Below are positions 12,216 through 25,661 of a DNA stretch of 64,000 nt, one piece after another. The stretch spans positions 1 to 64,000 of the forward strand of contig QEYB01000038.1 in assembly GCA_017562135.1 (NCBI GenBank), read 5' to 3'. The first letter of the stretch is position 1, and each line of letters opens with the position of its first letter. Source of the stretch: Dipylidium caninum. Its lineage: Eukaryota; Platyhelminthes; Cestoda; Cyclophyllidea; Dipylidiidae. Both the position numbers and the translations under genes were made by a program. The notes below the pieces were generated by a model, which was not told the origin of the DNA, did no database searches, and worked only from the letters and a program-made list of their open reading frames with translations.

Positions 12216-15200
12216 CTCCACCTCCCATCCCAAATATTGCACCTTTTGGGGGATGTGCCTTGCGGTGTAATCAACTTATCACACGTATTTGCGAGCACTT
12301 TCATTCCCATCTCTTTGAGTGCTATTGTCATCCGAATAAAAGTGCAATTACCAGGGACATTTTCTCTTTTTGCAGCGGACACCAGCTCTTTATGCGCCAC
12401 ATGGCTGGGGCACCGATAGCACTGAGACAATACTGTCCTAAATGTCTACGCTCACACTTGATTCCCCTCATCACCTCTTCCTCATCTTACCCCGTTTGTC
12501 TCAACGTGCCTCGTTCGTCGCCATGCCTTATCTCAAAATTCTGACTGATCCGGCGCTGTAACCACCTACGGACACACAATTTGGCGTCAATCAGTCCCCC
12601 GTAACATGCGTAGCCTAGTCTAGTCCAGTCTAGACATGCCTTGCCTTGCCTTGCCTTACCCTAACTCTAACCTTACCTTTTCCTCCTTCTCTCCACTCAT
12701 CCTCTCCCCTTCCCTTTGTCTCTTCTCGCTCCACACTCACAATGGTGAGAAGCCTTTGCCCACTTTGCCTCGTTATGGTCTGTCCTCCTACTTTTGCTTT
12801 GCATGTTATGAATGCCTTGATTTCTATCAATGTCATGGAGGCATTAGGGATGATGGAGGAGACGTGGGGCACTATGAGGAGTGCCTGCATTTTGCATGCA
12901 ACTGGGAATTGCCAGTACGACGGTGTTTGGAGGCAGAGGTTGGGCTGTTGAGGTGGTGGCTTGGTCCATCGGTCGAAGCGACGCCCCACCACGGGCGTGA
13001 ACCCTCGAGGTGATGGAATGAGATGTCACGGTGCACTTGGGCTTATCCAGAATCCCAACAGCGTGTTTCGCACGCATCTTATGGCGACGAACATAAGAGT
13101 ATAGCAAGCGTGGACTGAATACCTTTTCGAGGTTGAATCACCACCACAGGACGAATTACGATGAAGAAAGATGACCGCTGCAATACTGAGGTGTCACGCA
13201 AACGCGTTGAGTGATCCTTGCTTTGTCATCATGCACTCCATTGTCACGGAGTCTGCGAGTGTCGCGGTCTGATGAATAAGCCCTCTGCGCGACGGTATGA
13301 TGCAATGGAGGCGGGCAAGGAAGTATAAATGTCGGCCTACTGCGCTACAGCCAATCTATCACCGATTTTGTGAGGTTGCATTGCTCACACATGATTGGCA
13401 TTTTTCGCTGTTTCGTAATGCTCGAATGCCTGGGCTTCATGTGACCCTGCCACCAGCTCGCCAGGTACTCAGCGGGTAACCTCCTCTTCTTCCTCTGTAT
13501 AACTGTGCACCGGTGCCACTCAAAGGTAGGCTTCTGCCTCGGCGAAAAGGTAGTCAGATGAAGACACTGATGATGCTACAAATGAAGTGATGGTAAGTCA
13601 AGTGGAGGAGGTTTGTCGAAGAAACGACCCACCTTACATGCAGCGATCGAACAAAAGGAACTTGGATGAAGGCATCTGAAACGGCTGCAGGGAAGTGAAA
13701 TGGTAATAATTCAACAGGGCGGGGCTCTAGATACATATGAGTGGCTCCCTGACGGTGTCTCTGACAAGCTAGAACCCCTCTGAGGTCACAGATGACTGTC
13801 CATCGCTGCCCGAGACACTGGAGTTTTTAATTTAGATTGAAAAAATCCCCTGTTATCTGCCGCGTGAAACAACTGCTAAACGTAAGAGGAGGGGAGGGAG
13901 GAACCCCTGTTGCCGCGGGCGTCGTGTATGGTTGTGTAGAAACGACAGCAAGATGAAGAAGCAAGCTCTACCGAGTGCAGTCGCCACGGTGCTGTGGAGC
14001 TGGGTCGAGGTTGGGTACAACACACTCAGGCGTAGTTCAGTTCGCCTCTATTTCCGACTCTCCACGTGTCAGTCACCATCGCCACTGTACTCCTCTATGC
14101 TCGGCTTATCTCCTCTTCCCGGAAAGGATGAGGATTTGCCTTGTCTACTTCCGGACGAGTGGGGAAGTGGTGTTGTGGTGTGGCCACCATGCTGGGGTCA
14201 GATACCATTGTTAGCCCAAATGGGGACATTGCACAAGGATGTAGTGGTCGAGTGATTGTGGCCACTCTCCTGTTTATGAATACTCAGAAGACCGCCAGCT
14301 TCGCCGCAGAGTTGCATGCTCCGTGTGGGTGTTACTTTCCTTTCCACTCACAGCAGACTCGACGCGTTCTTCTCACTAAACGTGAGTGGATTTCGACATT
14401 TATCATCAGCTGATTACACTGGGAGAAGGTTGAGTGACATGCGATAGACTGTAGCAATTTGCGATGCGACCCGTCCGATGAGACCGCGTCGTGGTGTTCG
14501 CACGGCCTCAGCAGACTGGGCCGCTTACAGGAGGCAGGTGAGCGTGTTGTTATCAGCGGGAGGTCTGGAATTTATAGGCTAGAAAGAAGCACGTGGGAAA
14601 CAGTGTCAGTGGTCCACAAGTCCCCATTCTGCCATCCGACATAAGGCAATGACGGGTGTAAAGTGGGAGAAAATGCATCAGTAAAAAGAGTTGTCCTGAT
14701 TATGTCTCTGGAAGCCAGACTTGTTGTTCCGCGAATAGATGGCAGCACACGAAATGGAGAGACCAGTGTTGAGGTTTAGATTGATTGGTAATGGCTGGAG
14801 ACAGAAGAAATAGTGTACAGAGAAGGGGGCGCTCTGAAGTTGCGGCAGGCCAGATAATCTCGCGCTTGTTTGGAGGAAACTCCCTGGTGGGGAGAGTGTA
14901 TACCTCCCCAAAGTGATTGCATCTCCCACCAAACCCTTTATTTGCTCTCGCCTTTGTCCAAGCATGTACTTTTTACTATTAATCTTACTCCCCCTCCTCT
15001 CCACCCTTTTTTCCCCCACTCACTCTTCTTACCACTCTCTTTTGAGCCTCTTTCGCCCCTTCTCCGGTCCCGCTGCCCTCGCTGCCCCCGCTGCCCACTC
15101 TCTCCTCCTCTCGCTCCCTGCCTCTCTCTCGCTCTCTCCAACTCCCCATCACTTCCCGTTGTCCTCACTGTTCACGGTGAAATCATTCATCAATGGGAAG

Positions 15201-15220
15201 TACACAAAAGGGAAGAAGAT

Positions 15221-15252
15221 GAAGAAGAAGAAGAAGAAGAAGAAGAAGAAGC
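15221..15252. repeat. (GAA)n microsatellite
   Basis: An uninterrupted GAA/AAG tract of about ten units. The apparent poly-Lys, poly-Glu and poly-Ser reading frames across it come from the repeat and are not evidence of a gene. Confidence 0.95.
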
Positions 15253-16696
15253 AACATCCTTCATGTTACTGAACTGCGGGTGACCCAATGACCAAACAAG
15301 CCGCTTCCCGCCTCTCATTCGCAAGGTGGAATAGAGTGTAATCAGAATGTAGAGAAGGTTATGCGTGCAAAGAGAGCAATGTGGCCCAGAATGGCTCGCC
15401 GGCACTCCCGCTTGTTCACAGGGAAGCACGGATACGGCGATGCAACTCAGATGAGAAGATGCTTGGATGTCAGTGGTGGGAGGTGGAGGTGTGGTAGCAA
15501 ACTCGACCCCTGAAAGAGACGGAGACGTCTGATGGAGAGGAAGGTGGAGATGGAGGGTGTGAAGGCCAGCTTGCTCTTGAGTGCTATTTCATGGCGAGTC
15601 GACGTTTCGAGTGTTCCAACCCCTTAGCTAGGGCTGATGTAGACTCACTACCTCAACACCATGAGCCTCTGTTGCGATTGGCACACTACTCCACTTCACT
15701 GACTGAGAGGTCAGTGATGCGGCCGACTTTCAACTTGCTTCCGTGAAACTCCTGTCCACGTATTTTTCTACCAACGGCGATTAATGATATTAATGCCTAC
15801 CCGTCCTAGCACCTCTTCTCTCTCAATGTTCCCACTTTCTTCCCCTAAGAGACCTCCGAGGAATCCTCAGCGGTGGCTCTTGTATAAGAAGTTGGGAGTG
15901 TGGCCGAGGCGACCAAAGTAGAGGCCGGTTGTAGGACAGTGGAAGTGGTTGTTCAAACAGCAGGCTCAACGGAAACAGGTTTTGTTACACTGACCTCCAA
16001 CCTATGTCGTCATGCATACACTTGTTTGTAACTGCCGAGATGGTGAAACTGGTCGATGGCGATGGCAGATGAGAGTAGAGTGTGAGAGAAAGAAGGCACC
16101 GAATGGTATTCAGCCAGTCACACAAGTGTGGTCTTTCTCGCACGTCCTCCAAATCGAAGCAGAAATGCTGTAAATCCTGCCGAAAGTGCGTGAGCGAGGA
16201 GCTCTCTTCTACCCTCTTTACAGACGCTTTCCCAATTGCGCGTCTTTGTGAAGTTTGTGAACACGAATGTCTATTGTTGAGAAAGGAGTAGCTCGGCAAT
16301 CCATTTAGAGCGGACTTTCCCAACTTAACAACTTACGCAAGGCATGGAATTGTGTTACTCTCGCCGTAGTTTCGAATAGGGACTTCGCGTTCTCAGTGGA
16401 CTTCAAGAATGAGCCGAAGATAGACGCGTTCGAGTCGGTGGCTCGTTTTGATGTGAAGGGGCCAGGCGACTCCCGAACAATTTCAGGACAATAGTGCCTG
16501 GTTCCCCTCGTGTCGCGGTGCCACTAGCTCAGCAGAGAGTATTTCCATTAGCGCACGCGTTAGGGTAGGAAGATAATCTTGAAGTCACCTAACCGTCTCA
16601 ATCTCGTCCACCGACATTCGCCTACGTACACTTGATTCGGCATAGCAGCAACGCCGGTTGTCATGAGGCGGTATTGTATTCTAACAGTCGTGTCGG

Positions 16697-16724
16697 TGTA
16701 TCTGTGTGTGTATGTGTGTGTGTG
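16697..16724. repeat. (TG)n microsatellite
   Basis: A TG dinucleotide tract, interrupted by single A substitutions, near the right edge of the GC-rich block. Confidence 0.9.
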
Positions 16725-17000
16725 GTGTTGCTTCATTGTCTTGACGTAAGGAACTCGTGGTATTAGGGGCAGGACACCTTGGCATCCCCGAGTGATTGGA
16801 GTGCAATGATGCAGAGTTAGGGTAGAAGTTAAAATGAAGTCGTGCGCTGACATTACGTCTTCGCGACGGTAGCTCATGGTCTTGCCCGGATTGGACGTGA
16901 CATCAGCGTGGTGAAGGAGAGACAGAACGCCGTGGCTTTGGCGTCTATCGAGGACGTCAAGCCTAACAAATAAAGTCGCACATCCCTCTAAAAATGTCAA

Positions 17001-18422
17001 CTGCGACTTCCTTGACCCACCGGAGGTATCTGAGGAAGGAAGATAAGTTGGATTGCAAACCGATGCTTTACGGTTTGTTAACCAGTTTTAGGTACAGGAC
17101 CAATTTCTTCTGTCTCTGCAATTTAAAGGCCAAATCAATCTATTTTAATATTTTGAAGCACGTTATACGGTGACGCCTTTGCGGTAAATTTACGAATGTA
17201 ATCTGTGCACTTTGAAATTTCCGCGCTTTTTTCTTTACATCTTTTTTTCCCTTTTCCTTTCCTTCTTTCCCCTTTTTGTTTAAACTTGACGCCATACATT
17301 TCTGCGTACATTTTTTGTTGCCGACGTATATTTTCATGCATGGTAGTAATCGCCATACTCTCGCCCCTAGCTGCCATAACTCATTAACATCATTTTAACT
17401 AAATCAGCTTCTCCTTTAGCAATGCAGGTGTTCGGATATCATTCAGGTTTACTTAACACAGAATTTATTATTTCTAATGTTTTGTTGATAAACCTTATTT
17501 TGTTGGTTGACTTCTGAAATCACATGAAATCAATTGAGCTGCCTATCATTCGATGCTGGTTTTTTTATGGCACATCATACATTTTGTCATCACACTTTCA
17601 TTCTTTTCCCAGTCTCATACTCTATCTGCCTTAATTTCCGTTACACCTTTGCATTGCCCTACCCTACAGACTGGTGGCAATCGACACCGGTAAAACCTTA
17701 TATAATGGTAAATTAGAGAGGTGTGGCGAGCATTTGCCTTTCTCTCATTGAGGGCATACGCAACACCAATGGGGTCTTGTCATTACCACTATAAATGCAC
17801 TCCTTCAAGGCTCATCTGGAAACATCTAGTCCTGCCAGCTTAGAAGTGGAACCCTGATACAATTGCGACTGAAGTTCATCCTTCACGTCAGTTTGAGGAA
17901 GGAGTTCATCTTTGTAGCCTCTATTTAAGTTGACTTCTGCCGGCGTGACAGTTAACACGCAGGTTCAACTCGCCCCTTAAAATAATCAACCATTCCGAGT
18001 GGGAAAGTTGTTAAGTAATAAAAGATTTCAACTACAAGGGCTAGCCTTTTACTGAGAAGGCACAAGAAGTGATCCCATTTTGTACGAATGAGCACTGATC
18101 GCAAATCTTAGTGAGATTTCCTGCCAGACTATCTTGTCTACTTTAGCCCCTTTAACAGAGGGGTATCATTTACTATTATTCCATTTCTATAAGTGAGTAG
18201 TTCAAGTTACCGCTGCATTATCTCGAAATATGCCTGTTTCTACTAACAACCTATTAACTCACTTTTCATTAATCTCAAACATTTCAAACCTTCGCAGCTT
18301 TAGGCAGTGCGAGTCTCACGTTACTAAGCCAATCAGACTGGGGTAATTGGAGTACCATCTACATTTAATTGAGGCGAATACGCTTGTGCTATCGCATTTG
18401 GGCTTCATATCCTCGTCTCGCA
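17001..18422. other. AT-rich stretch, no gene recognised
   Basis: A T/C-rich tract at about 17215-17280 and scattered short frames are present. No domain or convincing exon is visible. The segment is upstream of the CAP-protein gene and may include its promoter. Confidence 0.5.
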
Positions 18423-20854
18423 ATGGATAAAAGTTTTAACCGAGAGTGCCTTGCTGAGCACAATCGGTAAGTTTAAGGTGCCATGAAATCATTTGTACAA
18501 CTTCCGTAATGCGCTTAATTGAAGTTGTCCACTCTGATACTTTTTTAGTCATGAAAAGAGGTACATTTCTTCCCCTACATATTAGTTTTTCATTTTTTCC
18601 TCTCTTTTTGGGAAAGTGAGCGATGGGTGGGTTATAATGAAATCAATCCTCTTAATCATTAAATTGGTAAAGCCTTAACTTGTACACGGATCTTACTTCC
18701 ATTAAAAAGGTCAACTTTTTCGTTGACCCTTAACCTCTTTCTTTTGAAGTGAGTTATAACGTCTTGATTCGTATTTTACCTCAAAAAATTGCCTACACAT
18801 ATTCAATTTAGTTTTAATGGAACCAAATGACCTAGTAGCGTCCACTTTTGCGTCTTTCTTATTATACTACAATGCTGCGACGTTTTAGCCTTCCTCTCCT
18901 TGAGCCACGCTGATGGTGTAAAATTTGGTTTCTTTTCGCCAATCACTATTCCTTGAGCGCTAATGTCTACTCCGACAGTTCATGTACTCTGGGGAAGGTT
19001 GTAACTTCTTCAAAATCAAATGCCAGGCGGATATGCGACTTTCGTGTCATTTTCGCACTTACCTTTAATTTGTTCCCTCATAGACACTCCTTTTCCTAAT
19101 TAAAATTGAGCAACAATAGTTTAATACTTGTGTTTCTCATGCGAGTGGAGACTGCTCGTAAGGCCTAGTGTAATCTTTCACTTAATCTCGCACCTGACCA
19201 TACGCTCCAGCAGAGCCGACTATTTTTGTTTTAATTTCAACTAATACTCGCCCATATTAATAATCAGAGATGAACTAAAAGCTAAATATGTTTCTCTATA
19301 AGTAATATTTACTTTCGGGATTTTGTTAGTCGGTAGCCTGCTCCCTGGTTCAAAATCGACTGTAACGGAGAGGTACTTAAGGTCCAATATTCGACTTCTA
19401 TTCATTATTGGAATTATTTTGGCCGTATTTTCAATTCGCAAGAGAAGTGTCAGATGAGAAGTTAGTTATTAGGCAAATGAGGCCACCTTCATGAGCTAGA
19501 CACAAATATGTTGCGCCACATTTTGTGACCGCATAGGTCAAAGCTTAGAGAAGCAATATCCGTGTTAAAATATACTACACTGCACTCAAATATTTCATGT
19601 GTAATGACTCAGAATAATTACTGGACTTTATGTGATTTTCCTTCTGATCAAAGTAACCCAACCTATATTGGACTTTGCCTACTTTTTGACTCTAGACTGC
19701 GCAAATTGCATGGGTGTCCCCCTCTTCGTTTGAGTAACTCTCTTGCGAAGGATGCGCAAAAATATGCTGAACTGATGGCAAAAGAAAACTTTTTTGAACA
19801 TAGTGGATGTGCAGATTATGGAGAAAATCTGATTACTCGCAGAGGATCCAACGAAGTCAATATAACTGGTATATTTTAGTTTAAAACGGAAGGAGGAACT
19901 ACGTTAGCAAATTTTCCGGACCATTACGTAATCCCTGGCCAAAGTAGTGAGGGGCAATGCGACTCCCAAGAACTCCAAAATCAACAATTTACGGACGGGC
20001 ATACTTGACGATTTGTTAATTGAGTTGCTTATGAGTGACGTGTATTGCCGTCACTTCTACTATACCAGTAGCTCACCTTGTCCTGTAGCTTATTTTTCAG
20101 AAGACCATCGTCACCTTCACAGCCCTCTAACTCATTGACCCCTGTGTCTACATGAAGTAATAAAGTTGGAGCAATCAAAAGGGCAACATAGATCGACGTG
20201 TGTGTATTCGTATGCGTGCGTGTGTTAACCTGCACCCACTCATCTCTCTCTCTATCTTTGACTGCTCCTAATATTGCAATCCAAATTAACTTGCTGCATG
20301 AACACACACATCCATTAGTTAAAAAGGGCCCTACATGCATTCACATCAATGTTGAATTGTAAATATGCCAATAGTACAATTAAGGTCCTATAGTCTTGAG
20401 GTAATTTTTAAATACTTAGAGAAATACTCACAATATTATATTTAATTTTGTTAGTTAAGAAGGCCGGTTGCGTGATGTCCGTTTTTCTCTGTTTGTATCG
20501 TAATAGGACGCCAGGCCGCATTAGCATGGTACAGCGAAATAAGCTTCTACAGCTTTACGACCGAAAATCAAACGAATTGCGGTAAGTATTAATTTAATTG
20601 GATGAGTACTCTCGAGTACCTATTCTCATATCCTTTACTGTGTCCATATAGGACATTTCACTCAAGTGGTGTGGAAAGAAACTCAAAAAGCAGGTTTCGG
20701 TGTCGCAAGAAGCGTGGATGGGAAATCAATTTATGTGGTTGGAAGATATCGAAAACCGGGCAATTATACCAACAATTACGTCGAAAATGTCCCTCCACCG
20801 AAGAATGGTCTGAAGTATATACCGTCAAACGAAGAACTGAGTAAGTTTCAGTAA
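18423..20854 (+). CDS. CAP-superfamily protein, GAPR-1/GLIPR2-like
   Basis: Four exons: 18423-18466, 19696-19868, 20507-20581 and 20652-20854, with GT-AG introns of 1229, 638 and 70 nt. Phases agree and give about 164 residues, close to human GAPR-1. Exon 1 supplies the AEHN start of the first helix and is joined by a split Arg codon to LRKLHGCPPLRL. CAP landmarks are visible: FFEHSG with the conserved His, YGENL with the conserved Glu, AWYSEI, and the signature GHFTQVVWKETQ, then VGRYRKPGN near the end. There is no signal peptide, so it belongs with the intracellular Golgi-membrane-associated branch rather than secreted venom-allergen-like forms. Unlike mammalian GAPR-1 it starts MDKSF, without Gly at position 2, so N-myristoylation is not expected. 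An alternative 3' end is possible: a GTAAGT donor after 20840 joined to 20916-21004 would give a basic 189-residue version. Confidence 0.88.
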
Positions 20855-21004
20855 CACCTGTATGCTTGTAAAGTTGTATATCCTTGGAATCCTGATATGT
20901 CCTATATGACTTTAGCTGGGGTACCAGGAGCCCGAGGAAGAAGGAGATGCAGAAGATGCCACTCGAAAACATATATTTTCAAGAAACACCAATACAAAAG
21001 TTAA

Positions 21005-21718
21005 GGCCTTTCGACACAGAGCCTATGTTGATTGATTAACCATGTCATGGGCACTCTCGAAAATACATATGTTTGTGAACTGAGAAATTGACACATGTGC
21101 GAAGTCTGACGTACGAGTGGGATGCCATTATTGTCGAACTTAAAGTTGATCTTCGTCGTTAGAACATATCTTCACATCTGCTAGACCCGCATATGAACTC
21201 TTCAACATTACTAAACGGTATGAAACTAATACAAGAATGAAATGTTTAGGAAAATCCCATGAAAAAGGAGTGCAGAAATTTTGATCAAAAACTGTAAAAC
21301 CCGTATAGAACAATTATACTTCTTTCGTGATTCAATTCCCGTACGTTAGCACCAGCCAAAGTGCTATTAAGAAAACAAATAGGCCTTAGAAGGCTTTAAA
21401 ACAAATAAAACCGCGATTATCAGTTAGAAAATTACTACTTTTGGCAGCTTGGTTCTCTTATGTAAAGCGGGCCCTTTAAAAGCTTTGTATAACGGTCAGA
21501 ACCATATAGCAAATAGCTTAACAGTTTTACTACCCCAAAAACAGTGCAATTAAACCGTATCAGAAAGCTTACTATAATTGAAGAATAATCGCAAAAAGCC
21601 GCACCATTATCAGCTGATATACATGATGACGAAATTGCAATATCAACAAATAGTCGTTTGAGTTTACCACATGATACGCGGTTCACCCGAGCGCTTTTAC
21701 AGAAATCAGACGTGTAGG
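21005..21718. other. Intergenic region between the CAP and RAB6 genes
   Basis: No coding exon is recognised. It separates two same-strand genes by about 0.7 kb and should contain the 3' UTR of the first and the promoter or 5' UTR of RAB6. Confidence 0.6.
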
Positions 21719-23453
<1,735 letters not shown>

Positions 23454-25661
23454 TTCATCATTCCTCCTTCGTTTTCTCTTTCACTTGGCAAGAAATTAAG
23501 AGATTATGCTTCAATCACTGCTGTTCTCTGGCACAAACACATGCGGCCAGGTATTTTGTGACCATCTTTGCATCTCTTATCCGCAATACTTTGTGTTCCA
23601 ACCTACTAATCGCGTGTGATTCTACGAAACCATTTTCTCTCAACCATTTCTCGTCTTTTTTTCTGCTCATTAGCTTGGCCCTTTCCAATTTTCTTTCACT
23701 TCTATACCTTGTTAAACGTCGGCTTCTCGTACTGGGATTATTGCCTAAGTGCACAATGTAATCAAATTTTGACGTTAAAAGGAAAAACATTAAACGTGGA
23801 TGACTGAAATTATAGTAGTTAAATTATAGTAGTTATCGCGTTTTCAGCCAATGATGTGATTCAGTTAGTTATGATGTAGATTGTTCTTTGAAATGTGGAA
23901 CAAAACCGTTAATGCCATTCGTGATTTTTAATGAATGGATATGCGGTAGCCGCGCATTTTGTTTTATTGTGTCCGATAGACCTATGGCTTACTTTTGTAA
24001 ATGGTTATACCTTGTCTCATTATTAAAGTTTACAATACCGTTGCCAATGAATGAATCTTGCGTGAGTTGTTTTTTGTGTTGAAGTTATCAACAGTTTCTA
24101 GCGAAATTTGTATCTCAGCAAATAGTATACGGGTCGCTATAGTATATTAGAGTACGTCTGAATACCTGTGGGGTGTTTTGCATATCATTGGAAGTGCGAT
24201 CAGATTTAATTCTACAACTTGGTGTTTGCAAGCATGTAAGCCCTCATACTTCGACGGTTAGTAAAAGTTGCTGAAAATTGGTCACAGATTTTTGTGCGGT
24301 ATATATTTGATACTATGAGAAAGTATCGTGCGCCCTACTGAAAATAGATAGCACTTCTTTTATTTATCGGCCAGTACCTCAATGCTTATAGATTTTTCCT
24401 AGATCAAAATCGAGGTTATGCCCACATCTGTCAGTTTGTCAAAGGGTAGGCCAATTACTACGTAGTGGTGTTTGCATACGTTGACGCTTAAATTACACCC
24501 TAGATAAAGTAAACTTTCCTTGGCCTTTGTCAATGTTATCATACCTATACATAGAGGCTCGGTATATACGACCAAGTGGGCCCTATGGCATTGGAGGGCG
24601 TGGCGCCGTATAACTCTCTCGGTAGCTTTATAAAACCACATTAATCGAGAAGCAACTGTAGGAAATTATTAGTAGAGAACGTCTACTCGGTACTCTATTT
24701 TCTAACGACTTATCTGCCGGTTACCATCAAAGGCAGAATTTTGTCTGTGGATCGTTCTTCGATTCCCCCACGCAGTGCTGTTGCCAAGACCGTAGGTTTG
24801 AAATCACTATCTGTTACAGATACATATCTTCCCTCGTTGTTGATATCCTACATTAGATTAGAGACACGACTCTGGTGACACTATGTTATCCTCTTCCCCA
24901 ACTGACTGTGTTTGGTATCATTTCGTACACTCAGTGTTTTATGGTGGAATCGAGATAGGCTAAGGAGTCTTATGTCATTATCAAGTACTTGCTCCCCATG
25001 TACCCATAATCTGGATGTAAGAGTGATAGCAGCTTAAAAGATTGGGCAAAGTCAGGAATTGAGGCTTGACTTGAAGTCGGAGTGGGGGAAGGGGAAGGTG
25101 ATGTCGGTGTCATTTTTTCAGCACCTTGGCCCTTCTGCTCGATAAATACTGAGCGTCCGTCCAACTTGCAAGCCTATATAGATGCTGTGTTTTCATCACC
25201 TAGTGACAATTTCCCTTATTTTCATGCACAATATCACAATATAATATTTCGTTTTAATGAAGTTTGAAGGCAAATTATCTTTTAGATGTACAAGCGTTCG
25301 CGTGAAAGTCAGTAAAATATTGTCTAGATGGGGGTAGTTTAAAGAAGAGTTCTCATATATTCAGTTACTTAATACAAAAGCAACCACCTAAGTCCGAAAA
25401 TCCTACAACTTTTAGTGGTTCTTGTTAGAAGTGAGTAGGACACCAAATATTCCACACAAATCCGACTGCCTGTGACACTAGTTTTTAAATATTTAGGGGG
25501 AATTTTGAGGCAAATACAAGTGGTATACAATACAAGTGAAATGCAATAAGCGCTCATTAACGCTAAAAATAATCCCAATAACCGATAGCATAGGCTAGCC
25601 CTTCGGACATCTCTTGTTTATAATTTTACGGATAAAAAGGTAAGGGGATTAGGAAAATGAA
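23454..25661. other. Mostly unannotated; RAB6 3' flank
   Basis: Short frames on both strands have no recognisable domain apart from the minus-strand candidate at 24970-25190. The first few hundred bases are expected to be RAB6 3' UTR. Confidence 0.45.
24970..25190 (-). CDS. Possible C-terminal exon, unrecognised
   Basis: On the minus strand a possible acceptor ending in TATAG at about 25184 is followed by a frame of about 70 residues ending at 24970. It contains a Thr/Ser/Pro repeat (TPTSPSPSPTPTSS) and a DYGYMG stretch just before the stop. It reads like a disordered protein tail, but no upstream exon was identified and the family is unknown. Confidence 0.25.

Larger units (their letters stand above)
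9500..17000. other. GC-rich, CpG-rich block without a recognised gene
   Basis: Base composition changes clearly from the AT-rich flanks to GC- and CpG-rich sequence for about 7.5 kb. It holds many frames open on both strands at once, as expected from few A/T stop triplets, but none has a recognisable domain. It contains several microsatellites (separate entries), long pyrimidine tracts (14990-15160) and a perfect 14-bp palindrome at 11251-11264. It may be a regulatory region, a noncoding transcript or the upstream part of a gene whose coding exons lie elsewhere. A short Cys-rich frame at 16082-16291 (CCKSCRKC, CEVC) is the only protein-like hint. Confidence 0.6.

Noticed and set aside
12659..12673. 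CCCTAACTCTAACC resembling the TTAGGG telomere repeat
   Set aside because: Fewer than three imperfect units, inside a CCTTG-rich simple-sequence stretch. Not an interstitial telomere.
12636..13013. HTHNGEKP-like string suggesting a zinc-finger linker
   Set aside because: The surrounding frame lacks the paired Cys and His spacing of C2H2 fingers and starts in CCTTG simple repeats.
14870..15283. Several overlapping frames of 76-137 codons on both strands
   Set aside because: They arise from a pyrimidine-rich tract and a (GAA)n microsatellite. The composition is extreme and no domain is visible.
17941..17990. GGTTCAA-type motif that could be a tRNA T-loop
   Set aside because: The flanking bases do not form the T stem, and no A box or acceptor stem is found upstream. 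No tRNA or rRNA gene was recognised anywhere in the window.
24399..24641. 80-codon minus-strand frame resembling a decayed mobile-element fragment
   Set aside because: No reverse transcriptase, integrase or transposase motif is visible, and no terminal repeats were seen.
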